From NCBI GenBank assembly GCA_035540495.1, contig DATLGL010000063.1, positions 62,001 to 126,000 of the forward strand: 64,000 bases of DNA. Direction: 5' to 3'. Shown here one piece after another: positions 24,397-33,160 of this stretch. The first letter of the stretch is position 1. Each line of letters begins with the position of its first letter. A program made the translations under genes and the position numbers. The notes under the pieces were generated by a model that was not told the origin of the DNA, searched no databases, and saw only the letters and a list, made by a program, of their open reading frames with translations. The stretch comes from DASVEG01 sp035540495 (GTDB lineage Bacteria; Actinomycetota; Acidimicrobiia; Acidimicrobiales; CADCTF01).

Positions 24397-25812
24397 GTGC
24401 ATCAACACGTAACGAGAGTTTTCGCGGCCGTAGTCGTCGCGCTGCTCGCGCAGGGGTGGCTACCAGCGGCGGCGAGTGCGGACACACGATCTATGGTCGA
24501 GGCGATCGATCGCGTCGCTGCGAAGGCAGATGTCCGCCCGACGGGCGTCTCGGCCAAGGCGACATGGAACGGCTCCGACGCCACGTCCGACGTTCCGTAC
24601 TGTCAGGGCGACATCACGACCGTCGCGGCTGAGTACTCCGACGCGACGCTCACGCTGCGCACGACGGTGGCGTGCAGTTCCAACCCGAACACCAGCCCGA
24701 ACTGGTTGTACGGCGAGACCGGAGCCGCCTGGCTCATCGAACTGACGGGCGACATCGCGTGGGACTACGGCGTGGCGATGATCAACGACGGGTCGACCGT
24801 GCGGGCGGGTGTCGTGACATCCGGCGGTTCGTTCGCCTGCAACGCATCGCCGAGTTGGGACGGCGACCGCACGTTCGTCGTGAGCTTCGCTGCCAGTTGC
24901 ATCGGCGTTCCCGCGCAGCTCCGGGTGAACCACGGCGTGGAGTGGGACGAGAACCCGTACGGCACCACCTGTTCGTGCCCGATCGACGTCGCGCCCGACA
25001 ACGACTATTCGCCGTGGATCGCGAAAGGAGCCCCTGCGCCGCCTCCGCCGCCTCCGCCCCCGCCTCCTGCTCCGAAGCAGGGGTACTGGATGATCGGGCG
25101 GACCGGCGACACGTACGCATTCGGTGATGCCAAGCACTTCGGCAACACCAACTCGCAGAACGTCGTCGACCTCGAGCCGACGCCCTCCGGCGACGGCTAC
25201 TGGACGACGAACGCGGTCGGCAACGTCTTCACCTTCGGCGACGCGAAGTTCGTGGGCGGATCACCTGCGCTCAGGGCGAACGAAACGGTGACCTCGATCA
25301 GCCGCACCAACGACGGCGGGGGGTACTGGCTCTTTACGACGCTCGGCAGGGTCATACCGTTCGGCAACGCCCGGCACTTTGGCGACATGTCGGGTCGAGC
25401 GCTCAACGGGCCCGTGCTCGACTCCATCCCGACGGCTTCGGGCAACGGGTACTACATGGTCGCTTCCGACGGCGGCATCTTCACCTTCGGTGACGCCGCG
25501 TTCTTCGGCTCGATGGGCAACGTGAAGCTGAACGCACCCGTGCAGTCGCTCGTTCCTGACCTTGACGGCAGCGGGTACTGGCTCGTCGCGTCCGACGGCG
25601 GGATCTTCGCCTTCGACTCGGCGTTCTACGGCTCGATGGGAAGCGTCAAGCTGAACAAGCCAGTCACGGGCATGGTGGGCTTCGGGAAGGGCTACCTGAT
25701 GGTCGCCGAAGACGGCGGCATCTTCACCTTCGGCGACGCTCCGTTCAAGGGGTCGCTCGGGTCGAACCCGCCGCCGCAGCCGATCGTGTCGGCGGCGATC
25801 CTGAACACCTGA
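24397..25812 (+). CDS. Secreted protein with C-terminal GYW/DGGIFTFGDA repeats
   Basis: This 471-residue protein has a signal peptide (residues 1-29), a Cys-containing beta domain to about residue 205, a poly-Pro linker and, from about residue 227, six repeats of roughly 40 residues. The consensus is G-Y-W-x-V-A-S-D-G-G-I-F-T-F-G-D-A-x-F-x-G-S. The first three copies are diverged (e.g. GDTYAFGDAKHFGNT) and the last three nearly identical (ASDGGIFTFGDAAFFGSMG; EDGGIFTFGDAPFKGSLG). Such repeats are common at the ends of actinobacterial exoenzymes and look like blades of a small beta-propeller, probably binding cell wall or polysaccharide. The N-terminal domain was not recognised, so a specific enzyme activity cannot be assigned. 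Confidence 0.85.
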   Translation: MHQHVTRVFAAVVVALLAQGWLPAAASADTRSMVEAIDRVAAKADVRPTGVSAKATWNGSDATSDVPYCQGDITTVAAEYSDATLTLRTTVACSSNPNTSPNWLYGETGAAWLIELTGDIAWDYGVAMINDGSTVRAGVVTSGGSFACNASPSWDGDRTFVVSFAASCIGVPAQLRVNHGVEWDENPYGTTCSCPIDVAPDNDYSPWIAKGAPAPPPPPPPPPPAPKQGYWMIGRTGDTYAFGDAKHFGNTNSQNVVDLEPTPSGDGYWTTNAVGNVFTFGDAKFVGGSPALRANETVTSISRTNDGGGYWLFTTLGRVIPFGNARHFGDMSGRALNGPVLDSIPTASGNGYYMVASDGGIFTFGDAAFFGSMGNVKLNAPVQSLVPDLDGSGYWLVASDGGIFAFDSAFYGSMGSVKLNKPVTGMVGFGKGYLMVAEDGGIFTFGDAPFKGSLGSNPPPQPIVSAAILNT

Positions 25813-25831
25813 TCGTCAGCGGCGGCCTTGC

Positions 25832-27055
25832 CTAGGAGGCCCTTCCCTCGCCCTTCACGTAGACGGCGAGGGGACGGTCTTCCTTGCAGATCTCGAACTC
25901 GCGGGAACCGTCGAATACCTCGCCGTCTCGTGCGAGACGCACGGGTCCGTCGTCGAGCACCTTCACGTGGAGGCGGCGGGTCACGTGCGTCTCGTAGACG
26001 ACGCAGCGTCCGAGTCGCCCGGTGAGCACCGCGAGGAGCAGTCGCACACGTCCCCACGGGTGATCGGCGTCGACGAGTCGGACGTCGAGCACGCCGTCGT
26101 CGAGGCGCTCTCGCCAACTCGGTGCGAAGCCCGCAGGGTGGTACCGGCAGTTGCCGATGAAGATCATCCAGAGCCGGCGGCGGCGGCCGTCGAGTTCCAC
26201 GGTGATCGGCTCGTAGCGGCGCAGCACCTGGAACAGCGCGACGAGCAACGCCGGCCACTTCCCGATGCTGCTCTCGAGCCGCTCCCGCGCGTCGACGAGG
26301 TGACTGTACGAACCGAAGCTGGCGGTGTTGAGGAAGGGCTGGCCGTCGATGAGAGCGACGTCCACGGCCACGAGATCGCCCTCCTTTACGGCCTCGATCG
26401 CATCCTCGATCGAGTGCACGCCCAGGTCGCGGGCGAGGTGGTTGAGCGTCCCCGCGGGGATCACGACGAGCGGCTTGCCGACACGATGGGCGACGCCCGC
26501 GGCGGCACCAACCGACCCGTCGCCGCCGGCCATCCCGATCGCTCGCGCGCTGCTCGCGGCGCGCTCGAGCGCCTCCTCGAGGTCGGCGTCGCCGCCGATG
26601 TCGACGAACGTCGCCTTGGGGAACGCCTCCTCCAACGTCTCGTGCGGAGAACGTCGAAGGGCCGGACCGGCCGACGGGTTCACGAGCAACGTGAGGCCAT
26701 CGCCGTCCTCGCTCGGTTCGCCGCCGAGCGGCGTGAGCGCGGGGCGGATCTGGGCAGCCGTCCGAGGTGCGACGGGCCACACCCGGCGGCTCGCAACAGC
26801 GGCGATCACGCCGGTGACGACACCGCTCCAGAGCAAGGGCCACTCCCGCCGCCGCCACTGGGGAAGCGCAGCAACAAGAGCCGCGGCAGCGAGACCAGCG
26901 GCGGGGAGCTCCTGCGCCGCACCGACGACCACAGCGCTCGCGACTGCGGACGGCTGACCGGCGCGCAATGGTCCTGCTGTGGTTGCGCCTGCCGCGATGC
27001 CCGCGCTCATCCCGGCGCGAAGCGCGCTGCGGCGACCGAACCGTCCTCGTGCCAT
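25832..27055 (-). CDS. Diacylglycerol kinase/sphingosine kinase-family lipid kinase with membrane N-terminus
   Basis: This is a 407-residue protein. Residues 120-400 form a DAGK catalytic domain: NPSAG (126-130), the nucleotide-binding GGDGSVG (177-183), PAGTLNHLARDLG (200-212) and a C-terminal beta sandwich ending ARDGEVFDGSREFEI. The N-terminal 100 residues are Ala-rich with two or three hydrophobic helices (ELPAAGLAAAALVAAL; WSGVVTGVIAAVAS), probably anchoring the kinase to the membrane where its lipid substrate lies. It probably phosphorylates diacylglycerol or a related lipid; substrate choice cannot be read from the sequence. The orn start lies upstream in the same direction with a 18-base gap. 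Confidence 0.88.
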   Translation of the reverse strand: MARGRFGRRSALRAGMSAGIAAGATTAGPLRAGQPSAVASAVVVGAAQELPAAGLAAAALVAALPQWRRREWPLLWSGVVTGVIAAVASRRVWPVAPRTAAQIRPALTPLGGEPSEDGDGLTLLVNPSAGPALRRSPHETLEEAFPKATFVDIGGDADLEEALERAASSARAIGMAGGDGSVGAAAGVAHRVGKPLVVIPAGTLNHLARDLGVHSIEDAIEAVKEGDLVAVDVALIDGQPFLNTASFGSYSHLVDARERLESSIGKWPALLVALFQVLRRYEPITVELDGRRRRLWMIFIGNCRYHPAGFAPSWRERLDDGVLDVRLVDADHPWGRVRLLLAVLTGRLGRCVVYETHVTRRLHVKVLDDGPVRLARDGEVFDGSREFEICKEDRPLAVYVKGEGRAS

Positions 27056-27073
27056 CCTCGGCGGCGTACCCGG

Positions 27074-27610
27074 TCAGTCCGTCCGGAACACCGTGCGGCG
27101 GTAATGCTTGAGCTCTTCGACCGATTCGCGGATGTCGTCCAGCGCGCGATGGCCGCCGGACTTCGTCGGTGCCGACGCCACGGCGTCGGGATACCAGCGC
27201 CTCGCGAGCTCCTTCACCGTCGAGACATCGACGGAGCGATAGTGCAACCAGTTCTCGATGTCGGGCAGGTAGATCGCGAGGAACCGCCGGTCGGTGCCGA
27301 TCGAGTTGCCGCACAGCGGGACCGTTCGCTGCTCGGGGACGTGCTGCTTGAGGAACTCCAACGTCGCCGCGCCCGCCTCCTCGAGCGTCACCGTCGACGC
27401 GGCGATCGCCTCGAGCAGGCCGCTCTTGGTGTGCATCGTGCGCACGACGTCGTCCATCTCCGCGAGGGCGGCGTCACCAGGGTTGATGACGAGATCCGGC
27501 CCCTCGGCGACGATCGCGAGGTCGTCGTCGGTGATGAGCGTGGCGATCTCGACGATGACGTGACGGGCCGGGTCGAGCCCGGTCATCTCGAGGTCCATCC
27601 ACACGAGCAC
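27074..27610 (-). CDS. orn: Oligoribonuclease
   Basis: This 178-residue DEDDh exonuclease degrades 2-5-nt RNA, including pGpG from c-di-GMP turnover. Exo motifs are visible: WMDLEMTGLDP (D6, E8), CGNSIGTDRRFL, and HRALDDI with the catalytic His and Asp. The VDVSTVKELARRWYP segment is family-specific. Length and start are normal. The start is GTG with a TAGAGT box six bases before it. It is divergent from the dUTPase gene, with 44 bases between the starts. Confidence 0.95.
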   Translation of the reverse strand: MLVWMDLEMTGLDPARHVIVEIATLITDDDLAIVAEGPDLVINPGDAALAEMDDVVRTMHTKSGLLEAIAASTVTLEEAGAATLEFLKQHVPEQRTVPLCGNSIGTDRRFLAIYLPDIENWLHYRSVDVSTVKELARRWYPDAVASAPTKSGGHRALDDIRESVEELKHYRRTVFRTD

Positions 27611-27616
27611 CCGGCG

Positions 27617-27648
27617 ACTCTAGGAGCAGGTGCGGCTCTGCCTACGCT
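27617..27648. promoter_or_regulatory. Back-to-back leaderless -10 boxes for orn and dut
   Basis: TAGAGT (minus strand, 27622-27617) lies 6 bases before the orn GTG, and TACGCT (plus strand, 27643-27648) lies 6 bases before the dut GTG. Neither gene has a ribosome binding site. The two boxes are 20 bases apart, so the promoters overlap. Confidence 0.55.
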
Positions 27649-27654
27649 GGCGCC

Positions 27655-28089
27655 GTGCTGACGGTGCCGATCGTCCGGCTCGATCCCGACATCGAGGTTC
27701 CCGCCTACGCGAAGGACGGCGACGCGGGTGCCGACCTCGTGGCGCGGGAGCCTGCGACGCTCGCAGCAGGAGGCGGACGGGCGCTGGTGCCCACCGGTAT
27801 CGCACTGGCACTACCCGCCGGCTACGCGGGCTTCGTGCAACCGCGGTCGGGACTCGCCCTCAAGCACGGGATCACCGTCCTGAACGCACCGGGACTGATC
27901 GACGCCGGCTACCGCGACGAGATCCGAGTGATCCTCGTCAACACGTCCGACACCACCTACGAGGTCGCGCGAGGAGATCGCATCGCTCAGCTCGTCGTGC
28001 AGAAGGTCGAGCACGTCGCGTTCGACGTCGTCGACCAACTGCCGCCGTCGGAGCGTGGCGTCGGCGGATTCGGGCACAGCGGACGATGA
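27655..28089 (+). CDS. dut: Deoxyuridine 5'-triphosphate nucleotidohydrolase (dUTPase)
   Basis: This 144-residue trimeric dUTPase hydrolyses dUTP to dUMP and diphosphate, keeping uracil out of DNA. All five motifs are present: DAGADLVA, PRSGLALKHG, the uracil-binding LIDAGYRDE, GDRIAQLVV and the C-terminal ERGVGGFGHSGR arm. Length is typical. It is followed after 9 bases by an Fpg/Nei glycosylase, a sensible DNA-hygiene pairing. The GTG start is leaderless in appearance. Confidence 0.96.
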   Translation: MLTVPIVRLDPDIEVPAYAKDGDAGADLVAREPATLAAGGGRALVPTGIALALPAGYAGFVQPRSGLALKHGITVLNAPGLIDAGYRDEIRVILVNTSDTTYEVARGDRIAQLVVQKVEHVAFDVVDQLPPSERGVGGFGHSGR

Positions 28090-28098
28090 GGTCGACGG

Positions 28099-28968
28099 AT
28101 GCCTGAACTGCCGGAAGTCCAGTCGCTCGCCGCGTACGTCGCGGAGCAGGCCGTCGGGAAGACGGTCGACAAGGTGGCGGTCGCTTCGCTGTCGGCCTTG
28201 AAGACCTACGACCCGCCGATCGACGCGTTGAAGGGCGCGACGCTGCAGTCGACGAACCGCTGCGGGAAGTACCTCATCTTCGACTTCGCCGCCGATCTCC
28301 ACCTCGTGATCCATCTCGCACGCGCCGGCTGGCTGCGGTGGAAGGACGACGTGCCGACCGCGCCGGTGAAGCCGTCCGGGAAGTCGCCGCTCGCGCTTCG
28401 CGTGCGCTTCGACGACGGCTCTGGCTTCGACGTCACCGAGGCAGGCACGGAGAAGCGGCTGTCGATATGGGTGACGAGGGACATCGACGACATCGACGAC
28501 GTCGCGACGCTCGGTGTCGATCCGCTCACGCCGGAGTTCACGACCGAGCTGCTCGCCGAGCTCTTGCACGCAGCCGGCGGATCGCAGATCAAGCACACGC
28601 TCACCGACCAGCGCATCATCGCCGGGGTGGGGAACGCATACTCCGACGAGGCCCTCCACGTCGCCCGACTCTCGCCGTTCAAGCCGTCGAACAAGCTCAC
28701 CCCAGACGAGGTGGCGGCGTTGCGAGACGCAGTCGTCGACGTCCTGTCCGACGCGGTCGAGCGATCGAAGGACCTTCCCGCAGCCGGCCTCAAGACCGAG
28801 AAGAAGTCGGGGATGCGCGTCCACGGCCGCACCGGACAACCCTGTCCCGCGTGCGGTGACACCGTGCGCGAGGTGTCGTTCGCGACGAAGTCGCTGCAGT
28901 ACTGCGCGACCTGCCAGACGGGCGGGAAGCCGCTGGCCGACCGGAGGTTGAGCCGCCTCCTGAAGTGA
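28099..28968 (+). CDS. Fpg/Nei-family DNA glycosylase
   Basis: This 289-residue base-excision enzyme begins MPELPEVQSLA, so P2 is the Schiff-base nucleophile and E3 the general acid after Met removal. It has the helix-two-turn-helix segment (TDQRIIAGVGNAYSDEALHV) and a C-terminal zinc finger with CPACGD and CATCQTGG cysteines; the finger tip is KSLQYCATCQTGGKPLADR. It should excise oxidised purines or pyrimidines. The lesion specificity (Fpg versus Nei) is not decided by these motifs. It is co-oriented with dut at 9 bases. Confidence 0.93.
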   Translation: MPELPEVQSLAAYVAEQAVGKTVDKVAVASLSALKTYDPPIDALKGATLQSTNRCGKYLIFDFAADLHLVIHLARAGWLRWKDDVPTAPVKPSGKSPLALRVRFDDGSGFDVTEAGTEKRLSIWVTRDIDDIDDVATLGVDPLTPEFTTELLAELLHAAGGSQIKHTLTDQRIIAGVGNAYSDEALHVARLSPFKPSNKLTPDEVAALRDAVVDVLSDAVERSKDLPAAGLKTEKKSGMRVHGRTGQPCPACGDTVREVSFATKSLQYCATCQTGGKPLADRRLSRLLK

Positions 28969-29019
28969 TCGGTGGTCACCACGAAGCACGGCGGCCGCTG
29001 CTGGGGAAAGATGAGGCTC

Positions 29020-30423
29020 ATGGAGCGGCTGACAGGACTCGACGCGACCTTCCTCTACCTGGAGAGCGGCGGCAACCTGATGCACGTCGCGTCGACAGCG
29101 GTGTTCGACCCGTCGACCGTCGAGGGCGGCTACTCGTTCGAGAAGGTGAAGGAGATGGTGGCAGCGCGCCTCCACCTCCTCCCGCCGTTCCGCCGCCGGC
29201 TGGTCGAGGTGCCCTTCGAGCTCCACCACCCGCTGTGGATCGAAGACCCCGACTTCGACCTCGACTTCCACCTCCGCCGCGCGGCGTTGCCTGCGCCCGG
29301 AGGTGAGCAGGAGCTCGCGGAGTTCGCGGCAGAGATCATCGGCCGGCCGCTCGACCGCTCTCGCCCGCTGTGGGAGATGTACATGGTCGAAGGGCTCGAG
29401 CACGGCTACATCGCGTCGATCTCGAAGGTGCATCACGCGGCGATCGACGGTGTGTCCGGCGCCGAGCTCATGGTGAACCTGCTCGACTTCAGCCCTGAGG
29501 TCGCCGAGGTTCCGCCACCCGAGGAGCCGTGGCGCCCCGACCGCATCCCGACCGACATGGAGCTCGTCGGATGGGCCCTCAACTCCCTGTCGCGGCAGCC
29601 GATCCGCGCCGTGAAGACGATGCGACGGACGGCGACCGCGGCCGTCAGCCTGCGCCGCCGCAATCGACAGCCCGACGTCACCCCGCCGCCCGCGCCGTTC
29701 TCAGCGCCGAACACGTCGCTCAACACGGCCATCACACCGCACCGCCGCTTCGCGTTCGCTCAGGTGCAGCTCGACGACGTCAAGAAGGTCAAGAACAAGC
29801 TCGGCGGCACGGTGAACGACGTCGTCCTCGCGCTGTGCGCAGGCGCGCTCAAGTCGTACCTGGAAGACCGGGGCGAGCACGTCACCGACCCGCTCGTCGC
29901 GATGGTGCCGATCTCGGTGCGCACCGAAGATCAGCAGGGAGCGATGGGCAACCGGGTGTCGTCGATGCTCACGTCGCTGGCCACCCACATCGACGACCCC
30001 GTCGAGCGCCTGGCCGCGATCAGCGCGGGCACGAAGCACGCCAAGGAGCAGGACAAGGCGATCGGCGCCGAGACGCTGATGGACTGGGCCGAGTTCGCCG
30101 CCCCGGGCCTCGCCGCACGCGCCGCTCGCCTGTACTCGCGCATGAAGCTCGCCGATCGTCACCGGCCGATCTTCAACGTGACGATCTCGAACGTGCCGGG
30201 CCCCGACTTCCCGCTCTACTCGGCCGGCGCGCGAATGGTCGCCTACTACCCGATGGGACCGATCGCCGACGGCGGCGCGCTGAACATCACCGTCATGTCG
30301 TACATGGGGACGATGTGCTTCGGCCTCGTCGCCTGCCGGGAGACGGTGCCCGAGGTGTGGTCGATCGCCGAAGGACTCCGGTCGTCGCTCGACGAGTTGG
30401 TGAAGGCGGCCGACGCGGTCTGA
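29020..30423 (+). CDS. WS/DGAT-family wax ester synthase / diacylglycerol acyltransferase
   Basis: This 467-residue protein opens with MERLTGLDATFLYLESG and contains the catalytic HHxxxDG (H138, H139, D143, G144 in VHHAAIDGVSGAELM). Other family phrases are LGGTVNDVVLALCAGALKSY, MVPISVRTED and NVTISNVPGPDFPLY. It transfers acyl groups from acyl-CoA to diacylglycerol or long-chain alcohols, making storage triacylglycerol or wax ester, as in many actinobacteria. An in-frame ATG at 29011, three codons upstream, is an equally possible start. It ends 22 bases from the convergent methyltransferase stop. Confidence 0.94.
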   Translation: MERLTGLDATFLYLESGGNLMHVASTAVFDPSTVEGGYSFEKVKEMVAARLHLLPPFRRRLVEVPFELHHPLWIEDPDFDLDFHLRRAALPAPGGEQELAEFAAEIIGRPLDRSRPLWEMYMVEGLEHGYIASISKVHHAAIDGVSGAELMVNLLDFSPEVAEVPPPEEPWRPDRIPTDMELVGWALNSLSRQPIRAVKTMRRTATAAVSLRRRNRQPDVTPPPAPFSAPNTSLNTAITPHRRFAFAQVQLDDVKKVKNKLGGTVNDVVLALCAGALKSYLEDRGEHVTDPLVAMVPISVRTEDQQGAMGNRVSSMLTSLATHIDDPVERLAAISAGTKHAKEQDKAIGAETLMDWAEFAAPGLAARAARLYSRMKLADRHRPIFNVTISNVPGPDFPLYSAGARMVAYYPMGPIADGGALNITVMSYMGTMCFGLVACRETVPEVWSIAEGLRSSLDELVKAADAV

Positions 30424-30445
30424 CCGCGTCCGCCTGCGTCGGGGC

Positions 30446-31303
30446 TCAGCTGTCGCAGGCGGCTAGGAGCTCCGCGAACGACGAGGGCGTCCAGCCGTGC
30501 GCGACCTTGTCGGCCAAGCGGTCGATGCCGTCGGCCGTCACCTCCCAGAGACCCTCTTCGTCCTCCGACACGTACGCGAACACCGGGAGGTCGCCGACGG
30601 CGTCGCACCGCAGCGCGCCGACGACGAAGGTGCCCACCTTCAGCTCCTCCCATCGAAGGTCGACCGCAACGGCGTCGCCCTCGCGATCGACCTCGTCGGC
30701 GCCCACCGCGACGGCCGCTGCGCCGTCCATCCCGTCGACCGTTTCGATCGTGACCGACCCGATCGGGTGGTGGACCGTGAGGCAGGTCAGCGAGTGGCGG
30801 TCGGGGGTGACGCCGACGATGACACCCGCTGCCTGCCAGCCGACCTCGCCTGGGCGAGACCATGACGCCGGCAGCAGGTAGAGGTGGTTCTGCCCGTCGA
30901 CCTCGTCCGGCTCGAGGTTCGGCACCGCGAAGTCGACGGTGACGAGACGCGCCCCGTCGAGCGCCTGGAAGCGGTCGACGAGGCGTTGCAAGGTCGCGGG
31001 GGCCAGGTAGGTGAAGACGACGTCGGCGTCGTCGAGGGGGAACTCGAACACGTCCCCGAGCTCGACCTCGCCGGGCAGCTCGTTCTCCGACAACGCTGCA
31101 CGAGCGCGTTCGACGAGCTCTTCGTCGCACTCGACGCCCGAGACGCGACTGCCGCGGCGCGCGCCGGCGACGAGCACCTGGCCGTCACCACATCCGAGGT
31201 CGACCAGGTGCTCGCCTTCGGCCAGCTCCGCGAGGTCGAGCGCCTGCTCGACCGACTCCATGTCGCTCGGGGCCCAGAAGGGCCACCCGGTGAGGGTGCT
31301 CAA
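30446..31303 (-). CDS. Class I SAM-dependent methyltransferase-like protein coupled to msrA
   Basis: This 285-residue protein has an N-terminal Rossmann methyltransferase fold (residues 12-130) with motif I HLVDLGCGDGQVLV and the acidic VSGVECDEELVERA strand. The C-terminal half (from about 140) is beta-rich and unassigned (RHSLTCLTVHHPIGSVTIET). The conserved opening WPFWAPSDMESVEQAL begins upstream of any ATG, so the start is taken as TTG 31303, whose last two bases overlap the MsrA stop (TTGA). This gives tight translational coupling to msrA. The methyl acceptor is unknown; a repair-related role is only suggested by context. Confidence 0.8.
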   Translation of the reverse strand: MSTLTGWPFWAPSDMESVEQALDLAELAEGEHLVDLGCGDGQVLVAGARRGSRVSGVECDEELVERARAALSENELPGEVELGDVFEFPLDDADVVFTYLAPATLQRLVDRFQALDGARLVTVDFAVPNLEPDEVDGQNHLYLLPASWSRPGEVGWQAAGVIVGVTPDRHSLTCLTVHHPIGSVTIETVDGMDGAAAVAVGADEVDREGDAVAVDLRWEELKVGTFVVGALRCDAVGDLPVFAYVSEDEEGLWEVTADGIDRLADKVAHGWTPSSFAELLAACDS

Positions 31304-31965
31304 GCGTCGGTGCCGAGCACGCCGACCGGGCACGACACGCCCGTGCCGCCGAGACCGCAGTAGCCGTTCGGGTTCTTCGTCGGCGCGAGGTACTGCTGGT
31401 GGTAGCTCTCGGCGTAGTAGAAGGCGGGCGCCTCCCGGACCTCCGTGGTGATGTCGCCGAAGCCCGCTTCGCGCAGGCGCTCGGCGTACGCGTCCCGCGA
31501 CGTCTTCGCCTTCTCGAGCTGCTCGTCGGAGTACGTGTAGATCGCCGACCGGTACTGCGTGCCGACGTCGTTGCCCTGCCGCATGCCCTGCGTGGGGTCG
31601 TGCGACTCCCAGAACACCCGAAGCAGCTCGTCGTAGCTGACCTTCGTCGGGTCGTACGCCACGAGCACCACCTCGGTGTGACCGGTCATCCCGGAGCACA
31701 CCTCCTCGTACGACGGGTTCGGGGTGTGCCCGCCGGCGTAACCGGCCGCCGTGGTGTAGACGCCGTCGGTCTGCCAGAACTTGCGCTCCGCGCCCCAGAA
31801 GCACCCGAGGCCGAACACCGCCTGCTCGATGCCGGCCGGGAACGGCGGCGTCAGCGGCGCGTCGAGCACCTCGTGACGCGGCGGCACCGGCATCGTCTGC
31901 TGACGCCCCGGCAGCGCTTCCTCCGGAGAAGGGATCTCGAGCTTCCGGCGTGCGAACAGAGCCAT
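31300..31965 (-). CDS. msrA: Peptide methionine sulfoxide reductase A
   Basis: This 221-residue enzyme reduces S-methionine sulfoxide in proteins. The active site is GLGCFWGAERKFW with catalytic C55. Substrate-pocket phrases YAGGHTPNPSYEEVCSG and TEVVLVAYDP are typical. The C-terminus has Cys in YCGLGGTGVSCPVG that resolve the sulfenic acid. A 40-residue N-terminal extension precedes the core, as in long-form MsrA. The start has a TAGCCT box 7 bases upstream and no ribosome binding site. It ends inside the TTG start of the methyltransferase gene. Confidence 0.96.
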   Translation of the reverse strand: MALFARRKLEIPSPEEALPGRQQTMPVPPRHEVLDAPLTPPFPAGIEQAVFGLGCFWGAERKFWQTDGVYTTAAGYAGGHTPNPSYEEVCSGMTGHTEVVLVAYDPTKVSYDELLRVFWESHDPTQGMRQGNDVGTQYRSAIYTYSDEQLEKAKTSRDAYAERLREAGFGDITTEVREAPAFYYAESYHQQYLAPTKNPNGYCGLGGTGVSCPVGVLGTDA

Positions 31966-31972
31966 GCGTTTC

Positions 31973-31978
31973 AGGCTA
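31973..31978 (-). promoter_or_regulatory. Leaderless -10 box for msrA
   Basis: TAGCCT on the minus strand lies 7 bases before the msrA ATG at 31965; no ribosome binding site is present. Confidence 0.55.
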
Positions 31979-32034
31979 CGCGCCCCGCGGAGCTACCGGG
32001 CCCAGAGAGCGAAGCGAACGGAGCGAGACCGTCG

Positions 32035-33102
32035 CTACGCGGCGGCGCCGTCGAGTGCCGCGATCTCGCGGCTCTCGGCCAAGCGGGCGAGCGCGGTCTC
32101 CTCGAGGGAGCGGACTCGCCGGGGCGCCATCCGCAGCCGGCGCGCGATCTCCGACAGCGACAGCGGCGACTCGCCTTCGAGGCCGTAGCGGAGCGCGATG
32201 ACCTTCTGCTCGATCTCCGGCAGCGCACCGAGCGCCTTCCGCAGCGCGTCTTCCTGGAGGCGGACGTGCAGCTCCTCCTCGAACGACTCGGTGTGGGCGA
32301 CGATCGAGCCGAGCGAGCTGTCGCCCTCCTCACCCAGGGGCTCGTCCAGAGAGGCGACGACGCGGCCGGCGTCGCGCACCTCCTGCACCTGGCGCACCGA
32401 GAGCTTCGCCAGCGCGGCGATCTCCTCGTCGGTCGGATCGTGGTCGAGCTCGTCGCCGAGCTTCTCGATCGCCTTCATGATCGCCCGCTCGCGGTCGAGC
32501 GTGTGGGCGGGCAGACGGATCGTGCGGGCCTTGTTCTGCACGGCGCGCTGCAGCGACTGCCGGATCCACCACGTCGCGTACGTCGAGAACTTGAAGCCCT
32601 TGCGCCAGTCGAACTTCTCGACCGCCCGGATGAGACCGAAGATGCCCTCCTGGATGAGGTCGAGCAGCGGCAGGTCGTAGCCCTGATAGCGCTTCGCCAT
32701 GAACACCACGAGGCGGAGGTTCGAGTTGATCATCCGCTCCTTGGCCTGCTCGTCGCCGCCCTCGACCCGCTTCGCGAGCTCGATCTCCTCGTCGGCCGTG
32801 AGCAGCGGATAGCGGCCGATCTCGTCGAGGAAGAGGCGCGTCGTGTCGGCGGTCAGCTCCGCCATCGACGTGATCGACACCTTCGTCTGCTCGTCGACCG
32901 TCCGGCTGCAGTCGTCCTTCACCGGGACGCCGGCGTTCTCGATCCGCTCCTGGATCGCGGCGAGCTCCTCGTCTTCGAGCTTGAACCGTGAGGCCACCGA
33001 CTCGATCGCCGACAGTTCGACGCACCCCGTCTTCCGGCCGCGCGTGACGAGGGCCTTCAGGGCCGCGTCGAGATCACCGGTGGTCGCCGTCTTCTTCGCC
33101 AT
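32035..33102 (-). CDS. Primary-like sigma70 factor (region 1.1 present)
   Basis: This is a 355-residue protein. Residues 1-70 resemble sigma region 1.1. Region 1.2 starts TTRLFLDEIGRYPLLTADEE, region 2 contains NSNLRLVVFMAKRYQGYDLP and GFKFSTYATWWIRQSLQRAV (2.3/2.4), region 3 reads HDPTDEEIAALAKLSVRQVQ, and region 4 holds EIEQKVIALRYGLEG with the helix-turn-helix LSLSEIARRLRMAPRRVRSL. This is group 1/2 architecture, close in length to compact housekeeping sigma factors, so it may be the primary factor or a close paralogue. It is not of the SigB/SigF type that partner-switching proteins usually control. It is divergent from a dehydrogenase operon across 58 bases. Confidence 0.93.
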   Translation of the reverse strand: MAKKTATTGDLDAALKALVTRGRKTGCVELSAIESVASRFKLEDEELAAIQERIENAGVPVKDDCSRTVDEQTKVSITSMAELTADTTRLFLDEIGRYPLLTADEEIELAKRVEGGDEQAKERMINSNLRLVVFMAKRYQGYDLPLLDLIQEGIFGLIRAVEKFDWRKGFKFSTYATWWIRQSLQRAVQNKARTIRLPAHTLDRERAIMKAIEKLGDELDHDPTDEEIAALAKLSVRQVQEVRDAGRVVASLDEPLGEEGDSSLGSIVAHTESFEEELHVRLQEDALRKALGALPEIEQKVIALRYGLEGESPLSLSEIARRLRMAPRRVRSLEETALARLAESREIAALDGAAA

Positions 33103-33160
33103 CGTGGTTTGTGCATACCCCGGAGGGGCCGAGAAGCCACCTTTCGCACAGACTTGGGCG

